Below, in pieces: positions 1 to 9,533 of a DNA stretch of 64,000 nt. Made by a program: the position numbers and the translations under genes. Origin of the DNA: Salipiger pentaromativorans (GTDB lineage: Bacteria; Pseudomonadota; Alphaproteobacteria; Rhodobacterales; Rhodobacteraceae); NCBI RefSeq assembly GCF_024721115.1, contig NZ_JAMDHK010000001.1, positions 62,001 to 126,000 of the forward strand, given 5' to 3'. The notes under the pieces are model-generated. The model saw nothing but the letters and a program-made list of their open reading frames with translations, did not search any database and was not told where the DNA came from. How positions within the stretch are numbered: position 1 is the stretch's first letter; each line of letters begins with the position of its first letter.

Positions 1-139
1 GCTCGATCTGGCTGACCATGGAACGGCTCACGCCGGACAGCTTCGCCACCGCGTCGAGCGACAGCCCGCGCGCCTGCCGCGCTTCCTTGAGCTTTCCGGG
101 AATGCGGCCAAGCACCGCCTCTGCATCACGATCCGTCAT
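1..139 (-). CDS. XRE-family HTH transcriptional regulator (N-terminal part only)
   Basis: The reverse strand reads from an ATG at 139 to the window edge (46 codons). The translation begins MTDRDAEAVLGRIPGKLKEA and continues into a canonical helix-turn-helix: residues ~24-45 read LSLDAVAKLSGVSRSMVSQI, with the A-x3-G-V-S-x3-V-S-x-I-E pattern of XRE/Cro-type domains. The rest lies outside the window. Many regulators with this N-terminus carry a C-terminal cupin, but that cannot be checked here. The gene points out of the window, and the stretch between it and rnj holds a structured repeat. Confidence 0.75.
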   Translation of the reverse strand, partial: MTDRDAEAVLGRIPGKLKEARQARGLSLDAVAKLSGVSRSMVSQIE

Positions 140-230
140 AACGGAGAGATTGCGCAAAGCCGCGTCTGCGTCAACGGGGTCTGACAGGTTGGGCGGCTTG
201 CGTGGGCGGATGCGCTCGCAAATGCAACGG

Positions 231-418
231 TAGCCGGGCCCAGCGGCGGCCCGTGGGGTGCCGCTGGGCCCGGTGAATCCCTGACTTTATCCCAGCCACA
301 TCCGAAGGGCCTCACAGCAAGGCGCATATGTCACCAAAGCGGTAGCCCGCCCGGACGGGCCGCCGCTGGGCCCGGCGGCGCTGCGCGCCTTGTTCCGGGC
401 CAGGGGCGCGGGGATCTG
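231..418 (+). repeat. Structured dispersed repeat, copy 1 of 3
   Basis: This stretch aligns by eye along almost its whole length with 40071-40258 and 45430-45618, all in the same orientation. Shared blocks, in order: GCCGGGCCCAGCGGCGGCCC, GAATCCC..TTTATCCC.GCCA, ATCCGAA.G.CCTC, CACCAAAGCGG.AGCCCGCC, then GCCGCTGGGCCCGGCGGCG and GCGCGCCTT.TTCCGGGCC. The outer blocks form an inverted repeat (GCCGGGCCCAGCGGC against GCCGCTGGGCCCGGC). In this copy the left arm can also pair locally with CCGCTGGGCCCGG at 260-272. It fills the 288-bp gap between the XRE regulator and rnj. I see no credible ORF in it. Confidence 0.85.
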
Positions 419-427
419 ACGACGGCC

Positions 428-2095
428 TCAGCTCAGACGGCTGACGACCACCGTCACCTCGGGCTTCTTGCCGATCTCGTTCTGGGCGGTGTTGCGCACG
501 ATGCGGCGCATGCCCTCTTCGATCTTGTCGTCATCCATCAGCGTCTTGTCGCCCGCGCGGCCCAGGAACTGGCTCAGATCCTCTTCCAGCACCTCGACCA
601 GCGGCGCATGGCTGCGCCCAGTCTCGGGCAGGCCCTTCACCTCGCACCAGGGCTCGCCCAGCGGCTCGTCGTCTTCGTCGAGGATCACCGTCACCACCAC
701 ATGGCCGTTCAGCGCCATGCGGATGCGGTCGCGCACGATGCCGTCCATCGCGCCGATCTGCACCGAACCATCCAGATAGGTGCGGCCCGCGTCGATCCAT
801 TCGGCCACCGTGGGTTCGTTGCCGCTCAGGTCGATCATCATGCCGTTGACCGCCAGCACCCCGGTCCGCCCCTTCGATTTCGCCAGCTTCACATGCTCGC
901 GCAGATGCCGGTGCTCGCCATGCATGGGGATGACGATCTGAGGCTGCACGATGTCGTGCAGCCGCGCCAGATCCGGCCCGTTGGCATGGCCCGAAACGTG
1001 GTAACGCCCGCTGCTGTCATCGACCACATCGACCCCGCGTTCGGAGAAATTGTTGACGATGCGGATCACGTCCTTTTCGTTGCCCGGAATGGTCTTGGAG
1101 GAGAACAGGAACAGATCCCCCTCCTTCAGCTCGATCCCGTTATACTTGCCGCGCGACAGCTGCGCGCTGGCGGCGCGCCGCTCGCCCTGGCTGCCGGTGA
1201 CGATCAGCATGAGGTTCTCGCGCGGGATCGCGGCGGCGTCCTCGACGCTGACCACGCTCGGAAACCCGGTCAGCACGCCGGTCTCCACCGCCGCCTCGAC
1301 CATCCGCCGCATGGCGCGGCCCAGCAGGCAGATCGACCGCCCCGCCTTGACCCCGGCCTCGGCCAGCGTCTTCACCCGCGCCACGTTGGAGGCGAAGGTG
1401 GTCGCCACCACCATCTGCGGCGCGCTTTCGATCAGTTTCTCGATCTCCGGGCCGACCTCGATTTCCGAGCGGCCGGGATTGGGCGAGAACACATTGGTGG
1501 AATCGCAGACCAGCGCCCGCACGCCGGGCGCCGAGACCTCGGCCCAGAGATCCGGGTCGAAGGCCTCGCCCACCACCGGGTGCGGGTCGAGCTTGAAATC
1601 GCCCGAATGGATCACCCGCCCGCCGGGCGTGTCGATGACCAGCGCCGAGCTTTCGGGAATGGAATGCGAGATCGGCAGGAAGCCGACCCTGAACGGCCCC
1701 ACCGTCACCGTCTCGGGCCATTTCGAACAGGTCTGCACCGTGTCCTCGGACAGCCCGTATTCGCCCAGCTTCTGCCGCGCCAGATTGGCGGTGAAGGCGC
1801 GCGCGTAGATCCGCACCCCCAGCCGTTCGAAACAATGGCCCACGGCGCCGATATGGTCCTCGTGGGCATGGGTGATGAACACCGCCTCGATGCGGGCGCG
1901 GTTCTCCACCAGCCAGGCGATGTCGGCAAAGATGATGTCCACGCCGGGCGTGGTGTCCATATCCGGAAAGGCCACGCCCAGATCGACGACGATCAGCCGT
2001 TCCTCGCCCGGCTTGCCATAGCCGTAGACATAGCAGTTCATGCCGATCTCGCCGGCGCCGCCAAGGGGCAGATAGATGATCCGTTCAGTGCTCAT
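428..2095 (-). CDS. rnj: Ribonuclease J
   Basis: 555 aa, the usual RNase J length. This is a metallo-beta-lactamase-fold RNase with 5'-exonuclease and endonuclease activity in mRNA turnover and rRNA processing. The zinc-binding HxHxDH motif is at residues 76-81 (THAHEDHIGA). The second signature SGHANGPD and the later MHGEHRHL histidines follow at about 365 and 390, as in the beta-CASP branch, and a C-terminal domain completes the protein. The ATG overlaps the coaX stop by 4 nt (2092-2095). The birA-coaX-rnj order downstream of nuoN is common in Rhodobacteraceae. Assignment is firm. Confidence 0.95.
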   Translation of the reverse strand: MSTERIIYLPLGGAGEIGMNCYVYGYGKPGEERLIVVDLGVAFPDMDTTPGVDIIFADIAWLVENRARIEAVFITHAHEDHIGAVGHCFERLGVRIYARAFTANLARQKLGEYGLSEDTVQTCSKWPETVTVGPFRVGFLPISHSIPESSALVIDTPGGRVIHSGDFKLDPHPVVGEAFDPDLWAEVSAPGVRALVCDSTNVFSPNPGRSEIEVGPEIEKLIESAPQMVVATTFASNVARVKTLAEAGVKAGRSICLLGRAMRRMVEAAVETGVLTGFPSVVSVEDAAAIPRENLMLIVTGSQGERRAASAQLSRGKYNGIELKEGDLFLFSSKTIPGNEKDVIRIVNNFSERGVDVVDDSSGRYHVSGHANGPDLARLHDIVQPQIVIPMHGEHRHLREHVKLAKSKGRTGVLAVNGMMIDLSGNEPTVAEWIDAGRTYLDGSVQIGAMDGIVRDRIRMALNGHVVVTVILDEDDEPLGEPWCEVKGLPETGRSHAPLVEVLEEDLSQFLGRAGDKTLMDDDKIEEGMRRIVRNTAQNEIGKKPEVTVVVSRLS

Positions 2096-2871
2096 GAGGA
2101 TTCCTGCCTCTTGTTGTAATCGTGAATCACGGTCAGGCCGTGCATGGTCAGTTCATCGACCCATTCGTCGAACAGGTCTTCGGATTGCTGGAAGAGCGGC
2201 GCCAGCCCGCCTGTCGATATAACCTTCATCGGCCGGTCGCGTTCGGCCTTGATGCGGTTGCAGATTTCCCGGACGAGGCCGATATAGCCCCAGAACACGC
2301 CCGATTGCATGCAGGCGACGGTGTTGGTTCCGACCACGCGCTGCGGCTTGGAGATGTCCACATGCGGCAGCGCGGCGGCGGCGAGGTGCAGCGCCTCGAG
2401 GCTCAGGTTCACCCCCGGTGCGATCACGCCGCCCACATAGGCGCCATCACTCGCCACCACATCGAAGGTGGTGGCGGTGCCGAAATCCACCACAATCAGG
2501 TCGCCGCCGAAAAGATCGTAACCCGCCACGGTGTTGACCAGCCGGTCCGGCCCCACGGCGGTGCCCATGTCCACCCGCACATCGACGGGCAGCAGGCAGT
2601 CGGGCTTGCCCACCACATAGGGGCGCGTATTGAAATAGCGGTCCGCCAGAACCCGCAGGTTAAAGACCACGCGCGGCACCGTCGAGGAGATGATCATATC
2701 GGTGATGTCCGCCTCGATCTTCTGAAAACTCATCAGCGACGAGAGCCAGACGTAATACTGATCCGCCGTGCGCTGATGTTCGGTCGAGGTGCGCCAGGTG
2801 GCGAGGAACTTCGTCCCGTCCCAGATCGAAAAGACCGTGTTGGTGTTGCCGCAGTCAATCGCCAGAAGCAT
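2092..2871 (-). CDS. coaX: Type III pantothenate kinase
   Basis: 259 aa. It phosphorylates pantothenate in the first committed step of CoA synthesis. The ASKHA-fold phosphate-1 motif DCGNTNTVF is at residues 6-14, GPDR at 107-110 (pantothenate site) and DFGTATTFDV at 129-138 (phosphate-2). All are diagnostic of the CoaX type rather than CoaA. It starts 15 nt after birA ends and overlaps rnj by 4 nt, so the three are probably cotranscribed and translationally coupled. Confidence 0.95.
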   Translation of the reverse strand: MLLAIDCGNTNTVFSIWDGTKFLATWRTSTEHQRTADQYYVWLSSLMSFQKIEADITDMIISSTVPRVVFNLRVLADRYFNTRPYVVGKPDCLLPVDVRVDMGTAVGPDRLVNTVAGYDLFGGDLIVVDFGTATTFDVVASDGAYVGGVIAPGVNLSLEALHLAAAALPHVDISKPQRVVGTNTVACMQSGVFWGYIGLVREICNRIKAERDRPMKVISTGGLAPLFQQSEDLFDEWVDELTMHGLTVIHDYNKRQESS

Positions 2872-2886
2872 GGCGTCCCCTCCTCC

Positions 2887-3633
2887 TCAGAAGAACACAT
2901 CCGCCGCCGCGATGGCCTGCCGGCCCGCGCGTGTGGTCAGGATGAGATGTCCGCCCTCGTCCACCGTCTCGAAGGTGCCGGTGATCTCGGTGGTGCCGGT
3001 GCGCGCGGTGATGACCTCGCCCAGACGCGCGGCGCGCGCCAGCCAGGCCTCGCGCAGCGGCGCGAACCCGTAGGTCACGAAGCGCGCTTCATGTTCCGCA
3101 TAGGCCGTGGCCAGCAGGTCCAGAAACTCCTCCGGCGTGACCGACACGCCCGTCTCCGACAAGAGCGACACCGGGCGCAGCGCGCCGGGCTCCACCTGCG
3201 CCACATCCGGCGCTTCCACCAGGTTCACCCCGATGCCGATGGCCAGATGCGCCAGCCCGCGCGGCGCGCCAAGGCTTTCCAGCAGGATCCCCGCCACCTT
3301 GCCGCCGTTCAGCAGCACGTCGTTGGGCCATTTCAGCGCCAGCCCCTCGACCCGGCCCGTGGCCGCGGCAAAGGCATCGTAAAGCGCCAGCGAGGCCACG
3401 AAGCTGCGCAGCGCCACCACCTGCGGCGCCTCGCGCGGCATCAGCACCAGTGTGCCGGCGAAATTCCCCTCGGGCATCGACCAGGCCCGCCCGCGCCGTC
3501 CGCGCGCCCCGGTCTGGCGCAGCGCGCAGATCCACTCCGGCCCGGCCAGCGTGCCCGCCAGCCGCGCGGCCTCGGCATTGGTGCTGTCGACCTCCGCCAG
3601 CACCCGCCGCCCATAGCCCGCCGGCCAGCTCAT
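2887..3633 (-). CDS. birA: Biotin--[acetyl-CoA-carboxylase] ligase
   Basis: 248 aa. It adenylates biotin and transfers it to the carboxyl carrier lysine of biotin enzymes, which here would include the MccA encoded at 27889-29838. Visible motifs are DSTNAEA at 16-22, the biotinyl-AMP loop TGARGRRGRAW at 41-51 and KWPNDVLLNGGKVAGILLE at 101-119. It lacks the N-terminal winged helix of E. coli BirA, so it is a monofunctional ligase rather than a repressor. It is the first gene after the nuo terminator. A dispersed AGTATTTT element lies immediately upstream of its start. Confidence 0.93.
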   Translation of the reverse strand: MSWPAGYGRRVLAEVDSTNAEAARLAGTLAGPEWICALRQTGARGRRGRAWSMPEGNFAGTLVLMPREAPQVVALRSFVASLALYDAFAAATGRVEGLALKWPNDVLLNGGKVAGILLESLGAPRGLAHLAIGIGVNLVEAPDVAQVEPGALRPVSLLSETGVSVTPEEFLDLLATAYAEHEARFVTYGFAPLREAWLARAARLGEVITARTGTTEITGTFETVDEGGHLILTTRAGRQAIAAADVFF

Positions 3634-3644
3634 CGCACCCGCTC

Positions 3645-3677
3645 TTTCATCTTTCGGAAAATACTCCCGCCGGAGGC
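3645..3677 (-). repeat. Short dispersed intergenic element (AGTATTTT...AAAGATGAAA), copy
   Basis: On the minus strand this reads GCCTCCGGCGGGAGTATTTT followed by CCGAAAGATGAAA, ending 12 nt before the birA start codon. The same core recurs upstream of prfB (60626-60658), inverted beside it (60685-60707), and in shorter form before HMG-CoA lyase (27081-27102) and mccA (29862-29883). The GCCTCCGGCGGG part is a small hairpin. Function unknown; it could supply a promoter, an RBS context or a processing site. Confidence 0.6.
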
Positions 3678-3700
3678 GTCGGTGCCAAAGGCACCCCCAT

Positions 3701-3728
3701 GAAAAAAGCGACGCGCCAGAGGCGCGTC
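3701..3728 (-). terminator. Rho-independent terminator of the nuo operon
   Basis: On the minus strand, GACGCGCC-TCT-GGCGCGTC (3728-3710) forms a perfect 8-bp stem with a 3-nt loop, followed directly by GCTTTTTTC (3709-3701). It lies 28 nt past the nuoN stop codon and before birA, so it should end most nuo transcripts here. Confidence 0.9.
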
Positions 3729-3756
3729 ACTCTCTGGCAAGGCCAGGATTTCAGGC

Positions 3757-5199
3757 TCAGTTGACAAGCGTCGCCGCCGCCGCCGCCGCCGCCCCTTCGA
3801 CCCCGAAGAGGTTCACGACGCCCACCACCATGATCAGCGCCGAGGCCATCAGGAAGCCCCAGAGCACCGGCGAGCCGCCCGCGTCCAGCGCATCCTCGCG
3901 GTCCTCGCCGAAATACATGTAGTAGACGATCCGCAGGTAGTAGAAGGCGCCGATCACCGAGGCGATCACACCGGCCACCGCCAGCCAGACGAGCCCCGCG
4001 CCATAGGCGGCCTGAAGCACGTAGAGCTTGCCGAAGAAGCCCACCAGCGGCGGCACACCGGCCAGCGAGAACAGCAGCACCAGCATCGCCAGCGCCCGGC
4101 CCGGTTCCTTCTTGGAATACATGCCAAGCGCCTTGATGTCGGTCACCGGCTGGCCGTCGCGGCTCATCGACAGGATGAAGGCGAAGACGCCGACATTCAT
4201 GGTCACGTAGATCGCCATGTAGACCAGCATCGCCTGCACGCCCAGCTCGGTGCCCGAGGCCAGACCCATCAGCGCAAAGCCCATGTGGGTGATCGAGGAA
4301 TAGGCCATCAGCCGCTTGATGTCGCGCTGGCCGATGGCCGCGACCGAACCGAGGAACATCGACAGCAGCGACAGAAGCGCCACAACCTGGCTCCAGTCCG
4401 CCACGGCGCCGCCGAAGGCGTCAAAGAGCAGCCGGGCAAAAAGACCCATGGCGGCCACTTTCGGCGCGGTGGCGAAGAAGGCGGTGACCGGGGTCGGCGA
4501 GCCTTCGTAGACATCCGGCGTCCACATGTGGAACGGCACGGCCGAGACCTTGAACGCCAGGCCCGACATCATCATCACGAGGCCGATCAGCAGGCCCACC
4601 GAGAGATGCCCCTCGCTCGCCGCGGCGATGATGCCGGAGAAAAGCGTGGTGCCGGCAAACCCGTAGGTCAGCGAGGCGCCGTAGAGCAGCAGGCCGGAGG
4701 AAAGCGCGCCCAGCACGAAGTATTTCAGGCCCGCCTCGGTCGAGCGCTCGCTGTCGCGGCGCAGGGCGGCGACCACGTAAAGTGCCAGCGACTGCAGTTC
4801 GAGCCCCATGTAGAGCGACATCAGGTCTCCGGCGGAGACCATCATCATCATGCCGACAACCGCCAGCACCACCAGCACCGGGTATTCGAAACGCAGGATC
4901 TTGTGGCGCGTCATATAGCCTTCGGACATCAGCAGCACCGCCGCCGCCGAGACCAGGATGATCACCTTGGCGAAGCGCGAGAAGGCGTCGTCGATGAACA
5001 TGCCCGAAAAGGCCGTCCGGTCGCCGCCGCCGCTGGTGCCGATCCAGAGTGCAGCGGCCAGGAACAGCGCCGCGCTGGCCCAGACCAGCACCGGGGCCAG
5101 CTTGTCCTTGCCGGTATAGACCGCGCCGACCAGCGCCAGCATGGCAAAGACCGACAGCACGATCTCCGGAAGGATGATGTTCAGATCAGCCGAGATCAT
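3757..5199 (-). CDS. nuoN: NADH-quinone oxidoreductase subunit N
   Basis: 480 aa, an antiporter-like membrane subunit of respiratory complex I that contributes to proton pumping. The protein is almost entirely hydrophobic helices, with the conserved lysine/histidine-containing stretch [21 protein letters not shown]-like at ~160-180 and the [14 protein letters not shown] loop at ~225. It ends in an alanine tract encoded by a GCC-type trinucleotide run (3772-3795), which could vary in length. Last gene of the operon, starting 12 nt after nuoM. Confidence 0.97.
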   Translation of the reverse strand: MISADLNIILPEIVLSVFAMLALVGAVYTGKDKLAPVLVWASAALFLAAALWIGTSGGGDRTAFSGMFIDDAFSRFAKVIILVSAAAVLLMSEGYMTRHKILRFEYPVLVVLAVVGMMMMVSAGDLMSLYMGLELQSLALYVVAALRRDSERSTEAGLKYFVLGALSSGLLLYGASLTYGFAGTTLFSGIIAAASEGHLSVGLLIGLVMMMSGLAFKVSAVPFHMWTPDVYEGSPTPVTAFFATAPKVAAMGLFARLLFDAFGGAVADWSQVVALLSLLSMFLGSVAAIGQRDIKRLMAYSSITHMGFALMGLASGTELGVQAMLVYMAIYVTMNVGVFAFILSMSRDGQPVTDIKALGMYSKKEPGRALAMLVLLFSLAGVPPLVGFFGKLYVLQAAYGAGLVWLAVAGVIASVIGAFYYLRIVYYMYFGEDREDALDAGGSPVLWGFLMASALIMVVGVVNLFGVEGAAAAAAATLVN

Positions 5200-5211
5200 A
5201 TCCCCGCCCCC

Positions 5212-6762
5212 TTAGTGGTTGGCTTCCGCCACGACCGGCCCGCCAAGATCGGCGGCCGCGACGGCGGTGTCGTAATTGTCCACGAGCACCCCGACCGAGG
5301 GCCCGATGATGTCGAGCGCCGCCGAGGGGTAGACGCCCAGCCAGAGCGTCATCACCACCAGCGGTGCAAAGATCCAGCGCTCGCGCGGGGTCATGTCCTG
5401 AATGGTCTTGAGGCTCTCCTTGATGAGATCGCCAAAGACCACCCGGCGGTAGAGCCAGAGCGCATAGGCCGCCGAGAAGATCACGCCCGTGGCCGCGACC
5501 GCCGCCACCCAGGTGTTGACCTGGAAGATGCCCATCAGCGTCAGGAATTCGCCGATGAAGCCCGAGGTGCCCGGCAGGCCGACATTGGCCATGGTGAAGA
5601 GCATGAAGATCAGCGCATAGGCGGGCATCCGGTTCACCAGACCGCCATAAGCGTCGATCTCGCGCGTGTGCATGCGGTCGTAGATCACGCCGACGCAGAG
5701 AAAGAGCGCGCCCGAGACGAAGCCGTGGCTGATCATCTGGAAGATCGCGCCGTCCACGCCCTGCTGGTTGGCGGCAAAGATGCCCATGGTCACGTAGCCC
5801 ATGTGCGCCACGGACGAATAGGCGATGAGCTTCTTCATGTCCTCCTGCACCAGCGCCACCAGCGAGGTGTAGACGATGGCGATGGCCGACATCCAGAACA
5901 CCAGCGGCGCCATGACCTCGGAGCCCACCGGGAACATCGGCAGCGAGAAGCGCAGGAAGCCGTAGCCGCCCATCTTCAGCAGGATCGCCGCCAGCACGAC
6001 CGAGCCCGCGGTGGGCGCCTGAACGTGCGCGTCGGGCAGCCAGGTGTGCACCGGCCACATCGGCATCTTGACCGCGAAGCTGGCGAAGAAGGCCAGCCAC
6101 AGCATGGTCTGCATGCCGCCGACGATATGGATGCCCAGCACCTCGAAATCGGCGAAGGCGAATTCATGCGCCAGCAGCGTCGGAATGTCGGTGGTGCCGG
6201 CATCGGCATACATCGCCACCATGGCGACCAGCATCAGCACCGAGCCGAGGAAGGTGTAGAGGAAGAACTTGAAGCTTGCGTAGATGCGGTTCTGCCCGCC
6301 CCAGATGCCGATGATCAGGAACATCGGGATGAGGCCCGCCTCGAAGAACAGGTAGAAGAGCACCAGGTCCAGCGCCATGAACACGCCGAGCATCAGCGTT
6401 TCCAGCAGCAGGAAGGCGATCATGTATTCCTTGACGCGGGTCTTCACGTCCCAGCTGGCCAGGATGGTCAGCGGCATCATGAAGGTGGTGAGCATCACGA
6501 ACAGCACCGAAATGCCATCGACGCCCATCTTGTAGTTCATCCCCATGATCCAGTCGCCCTCTTCCACCATCTGGAAGCCGGTGTCGGAGGCGTCGAACTG
6601 GAACAGGATGAAGAGCGAGATCACGAAGGTCGCCGTGGTGGCGACCATCGCCAGCCATTTGGCGTTCCGGTCCGCCGCGGCGTCGCCGCCACGCATGAAC
6701 AGCGCGAGGATCGCCGCCGCGAGCGCAGGCAGGAAGGTGACGATGGACAGCAGGTTATCCAT
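5212..6762 (-). CDS. nuoM: NADH-quinone oxidoreductase subunit M
   Basis: 516 aa, the second antiporter-like membrane subunit of complex I. It is polytopic, with the family hallmarks [33 protein letters not shown] and [16 protein letters not shown] visible in the middle third. The start ATG shares one base with the nuoL stop (TAATG at 6760-6764), indicating translational coupling. Length and neighbours are normal. Confidence 0.97.
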   Translation of the reverse strand: MDNLLSIVTFLPALAAAILALFMRGGDAAADRNAKWLAMVATTATFVISLFILFQFDASDTGFQMVEEGDWIMGMNYKMGVDGISVLFVMLTTFMMPLTILASWDVKTRVKEYMIAFLLLETLMLGVFMALDLVLFYLFFEAGLIPMFLIIGIWGGQNRIYASFKFFLYTFLGSVLMLVAMVAMYADAGTTDIPTLLAHEFAFADFEVLGIHIVGGMQTMLWLAFFASFAVKMPMWPVHTWLPDAHVQAPTAGSVVLAAILLKMGGYGFLRFSLPMFPVGSEVMAPLVFWMSAIAIVYTSLVALVQEDMKKLIAYSSVAHMGYVTMGIFAANQQGVDGAIFQMISHGFVSGALFLCVGVIYDRMHTREIDAYGGLVNRMPAYALIFMLFTMANVGLPGTSGFIGEFLTLMGIFQVNTWVAAVAATGVIFSAAYALWLYRRVVFGDLIKESLKTIQDMTPRERWIFAPLVVMTLWLGVYPSAALDIIGPSVGVLVDNYDTAVAAADLGGPVVAEANH

Positions 6763-8855
6763 TAGTGGGCCCCTCCGAGGATCGACATCCAGGTCACCAG
6801 GATCGCGATCCCGATCACCATGGCGAAGGCGTAGGTGAAGATGTAGCCGGACTGTGCGCGTCCCGCGAGTTTGGTGAAGAAGGGGATGATCCCCATGGCG
6901 ACGCCGTTGATGGTGCCGTCGATGATGTTGCCGTCGCCGCGCTTCCAGAAGATCCGGCCCACCGCCTTGGCGGGACGCACGAAGAGGAAGTCATAAGCCT
7001 CGTCGAAATACCACTTGTTCAGCAGGAACAGGTAGAGCGGACGCTGCTGTTCGGCGAGCTTGCGCGGCAGCACCGGGTTCACGATGTAGAACCAGTAGGC
7101 GACCACAAAGCCCAGCACCATGGCGATGAAGGGCGAGAGTTTCACCCAGACCGGCGCGTGGTGCGCATCGTCCATGACGGTGTTGTCGGAGGCCATGTAG
7201 ATCGCCCCGTATTCGAGCCCCATGGTCTCGGCGGCGACATGCTCATCGGCCGCGGGCGCGGCCTCTTCGCCATGACCGGCGGCGGCCGTCTCGGTGCCGT
7301 GGCCCGCTTCGCTGGCCTCGGCGTGATGCGCGGGCATGCCGAAGAAGCTCAGCACCTTGTCGTGGTTGCCGAAGAACACGCTGTAGAACACCATGCCAGA
7401 GAACACCGCGCCGATGGCGAGAACGCCCAGCGGGATCAGCATCACCTTGGGGCTTTCATGCGCATGCTCATGCGTGTGCTTGTCGCCGCGCGCCTTGCCG
7501 TAGAAGGTCAGGAACATCAGCCGCCAGGAGTAGAAGGAGGTGAAGAGCGCCGCGATGACCAGCATCCAGAAGGCATAGCCACCCTCGGTGCCCGCCCAGG
7601 CGCTTTCGATGATGGCGTCCTTGGAGACGAAACCGGCAAAGCCGATCCAGCCCGAAAGCGGGATGCCCACCCCGGTGATCGCCAGCGTGCCGATCATCAT
7701 CGCCCAGAAGGTCAGCGGGATCTTGCTGCGCAGCGCGCCGTAGTTCCGCATGTCCTGCTCGTGATGCATCGCATGGATGACCGAGCCCGCGCCGAGGAAC
7801 AGCATCGCCTTGAAGAAAGCGTGGGTCAGCAGGTGGAACATCGCCGCCGAATAGACGCCGACGCCGGCGGCCACGAACATGTAGCCGAGCTGCGACATGG
7901 TCGAATAGGCGATGACGCGCTTGATGTCGTTCTGCACCAGACCGATCGTCGCCGCGACAAAGGCCGTGGTGGCGCCCAGGAAGGTGATGAAGGCGGTGGC
8001 CTGCGGCGCGTATTCCATCAGCGGCGACATGCGGCAGACGAGGAACACGCCCGCCGTCACCATGGTGGCGGCGTGGATCAGCGCCGACACCGGGGTCGGG
8101 CCTTCCATCGCGTCCGGCAGCCAGGTGTGCAGGAAAAGCTGCGCCGATTTGCCCATCGCGCCCACGAAGAGCAGGAAGGCGATCAGGTTCGCGGCGTTCC
8201 ACTCGGTCCAGAGGAAGGAGATCTGGGTTTCCGCGATGCGCGGGATCTCGTTGAAGATCTGGTCGAACTGGATGCTGTCGGTCAGGAAGAACAGCGCGAA
8301 GATCCCCAGCGAGAAGCCGAAATCGCCGACCCGGTTGACCACGAAGGCCTTGATGGCGGCGGCGTTGGCCGAGGGTTTCTTGTAGTAAAAGCCGATCAGC
8401 AGGTAGGAGGCGAGACCCACGCCCTCCCAGCCGAAGAACATCTGCACCAGGTTGTCGGAGGTCACCAGCGCCAGCATGGCGAAGGTGAAGAGCGACAGAT
8501 AGGCGAAGAAGCGCGCCCTGTAGGGCGTGTGTTCGAACTGCGGGTCATGCGCCATGTAGCCGAAGCTGTAGAGGTGCACGAGCGCCGAGACCGTGGTCAC
8601 CACGATCAGCATGATCGCGGTCAGCCGGTCGGCGCGGATCGCCCATTCGGTGGAAAGCGTGCCGCTTTCGATGAAGCGGAAGAGCGGCACGGTATGCGCG
8701 TCGCCCAGCGTGAGGAACACGATCCAGGACAGGATACAGGCGAGAAACAGCAGCCCGGTGGTGACCCACTGGGCCCCCGTCTCGCCGATGAACTTCCAGC
8801 CGAAGCCCCCGACGATGGCGCCCACCAGCGGGGCGAAGAGAATGATCGTCTCCAT
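6762..8855 (-). CDS. nuoL: NADH-quinone oxidoreductase subunit L
   Basis: 697 aa from [10 protein letters not shown]. It is the largest antiporter-like subunit, and its long C-terminal lateral helix runs along the complex I membrane arm. Core motifs [20 protein letters not shown] and [15 protein letters not shown] are clear. A His/Ala/Glu-rich soluble loop ([20 protein letters not shown]) sits around residue ~510-535. I chose the ATG at 8855, not an upstream GTG in the same frame, because the normal N-terminus begins there and because it overlaps the TAA of the 57-aa gene (TAATG). Confidence 0.96.
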   Translation of the reverse strand: METIILFAPLVGAIVGGFGWKFIGETGAQWVTTGLLFLACILSWIVFLTLGDAHTVPLFRFIESGTLSTEWAIRADRLTAIMLIVVTTVSALVHLYSFGYMAHDPQFEHTPYRARFFAYLSLFTFAMLALVTSDNLVQMFFGWEGVGLASYLLIGFYYKKPSANAAAIKAFVVNRVGDFGFSLGIFALFFLTDSIQFDQIFNEIPRIAETQISFLWTEWNAANLIAFLLFVGAMGKSAQLFLHTWLPDAMEGPTPVSALIHAATMVTAGVFLVCRMSPLMEYAPQATAFITFLGATTAFVAATIGLVQNDIKRVIAYSTMSQLGYMFVAAGVGVYSAAMFHLLTHAFFKAMLFLGAGSVIHAMHHEQDMRNYGALRSKIPLTFWAMMIGTLAITGVGIPLSGWIGFAGFVSKDAIIESAWAGTEGGYAFWMLVIAALFTSFYSWRLMFLTFYGKARGDKHTHEHAHESPKVMLIPLGVLAIGAVFSGMVFYSVFFGNHDKVLSFFGMPAHHAEASEAGHGTETAAAGHGEEAAPAADEHVAAETMGLEYGAIYMASDNTVMDDAHHAPVWVKLSPFIAMVLGFVVAYWFYIVNPVLPRKLAEQQRPLYLFLLNKWYFDEAYDFLFVRPAKAVGRIFWKRGDGNIIDGTINGVAMGIIPFFTKLAGRAQSGYIFTYAFAMVIGIAILVTWMSILGGAH

Positions 8856-9028
8856 TAGTCTTTTCTCCTCATCTCGAGGCACTTGGGAGAGTCACATACT
8901 GGCGGAGTCGTGCCCGCAGGATAGTGATACTCTAAGCCGCAAAAGTTGCATTTGAACTTGGTCATGCCGTGGCTGGTCTCGACCTCCGAATGCCCGGTAA
9001 TCGTAGTTCTGGGCTTGTATCGAGCCAT
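8855..9028 (-). CDS. 57-aa four-cysteine (zinc-ribbon-like) protein between nuoK and nuoL
   Basis: Read by hand on the minus strand: [20 protein letters not shown], then [20 protein letters not shown], then [17 protein letters not shown]. Cys27-x2-Cys30 and Cys45-x4-Cys50 could bind one zinc. The ATG lies 5 nt after the nuoK stop, with AAAGG ten bases upstream, and its TAA overlaps the nuoL ATG, so it is fully built into the operon. My hand count is 91 G/C in 174 nt (52%). Codons such as TTA, AGA, GTA and AAA contrast with the very GC-rich neighbours, suggesting recent acquisition. It does not match the zinc motif of the complex I subunit NDUFS6 as I know it. Function unknown. Confidence 0.7.
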   Translation of the reverse strand: MARYKPRTTITGHSEVETSHGMTKFKCNFCGLEYHYPAGTTPPVCDSPKCLEMRRKD

Positions 9029-9033
9029 CAGCC

Positions 9034-9339
9034 TCAGCCTTTCATCACGTTGACGTCTTCCACGGCGATGGAGCCGCGGTTGCGGAAGAAGCAGACGAGG
9101 ATCGCGAGGCCGATGGCGGCCTCGGCAGCGGCCACGGTCAGGACGAAGAGCGTGAAGACCTGCCCCGCCAGATCCCCCAGGTAGGAGGAGAAGGCCACAA
9201 GGTTGATGTTCACCGACAGAAGGATCAGTTCGATGCTCATCAGCAGGATGATCACGTTCTTTCGGTTCAGGAAGATCCCGAAAATGCCGGTGACGAACAG
9301 CACCGCCGCCACTGTCAGGTAATGCTCCAATCCGATCAT
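9034..9339 (-). CDS. nuoK: NADH-quinone oxidoreductase subunit K
   Basis: 101 aa from [10 protein letters not shown], the standard NuoK length (a longer same-frame extension upstream is not protein-like). It has three transmembrane helices. The conserved intramembrane glutamates lie in [13 protein letters not shown] (~E37) and [13 protein letters not shown] (~E73), and take part in proton translocation. Downstream is the 57-aa Cys-rich gene rather than nuoL directly. Confidence 0.96.
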   Translation of the reverse strand: MIGLEHYLTVAAVLFVTGIFGIFLNRKNVIILLMSIELILLSVNINLVAFSSYLGDLAGQVFTLFVLTVAAAEAAIGLAILVCFFRNRGSIAVEDVNVMKG

Positions 9340-9471
9340 ACTGTCCCTCCGGGCCCTCGCCCTGATCGTTCCGTTCAAAACGCCGCCTCTGCGGGTGGCG
9401 TCTGGGTCTTGTGCGCCCTGCGCTTCTGCGCGGGGCCTGTTGGTTCCGCCGCGCGCATCTCGGGCGGCGAG

Positions 9472-9520
9472 GTCCCGGATCAGGTCCGGGACGGGTCGGT
9501 CCCCCGGATCACGTCCGGGG
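9472..9520. repeat. Two tandem hairpins of the CCCGGATCA-GTCCGGG type in the nuoJ-nuoK gap
   Basis: 9472-9492 is GTCCCGGA-TCAGG-TCCGGGAC and 9502-9520 is CCCCGGA-TCACG-TCCGGGG. These are two near-identical stem-loops 9 bp apart in the 194-bp gap between nuoJ and nuoK. No T-tract follows on the minus strand, so they are more likely REP-like intergenic palindromes or mRNA-stabilising stems than terminators. The rest of the gap (9340-9471) is GC-rich with no ORF I can support. Confidence 0.6.
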
Positions 9521-9533
9521 CGCGGGCGGAGGC

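Noticed and set aside
136-327. Open frames across repeat copy 1 on the minus strand
   Set aside because: They run through the palindromic repeat, which is non-coding in all three copies; no ribosome site or protein-like composition.
608-2119. Long plus-strand frame antisense to rnj, and similar long antisense frames over nuoM, nuoL, nuoH and mrcA
   Set aside because: High-GC codon structure makes mirror frames open. They are rich in His, Arg and Gly and lack ribosome sites, and the minus-strand genes are unambiguous.
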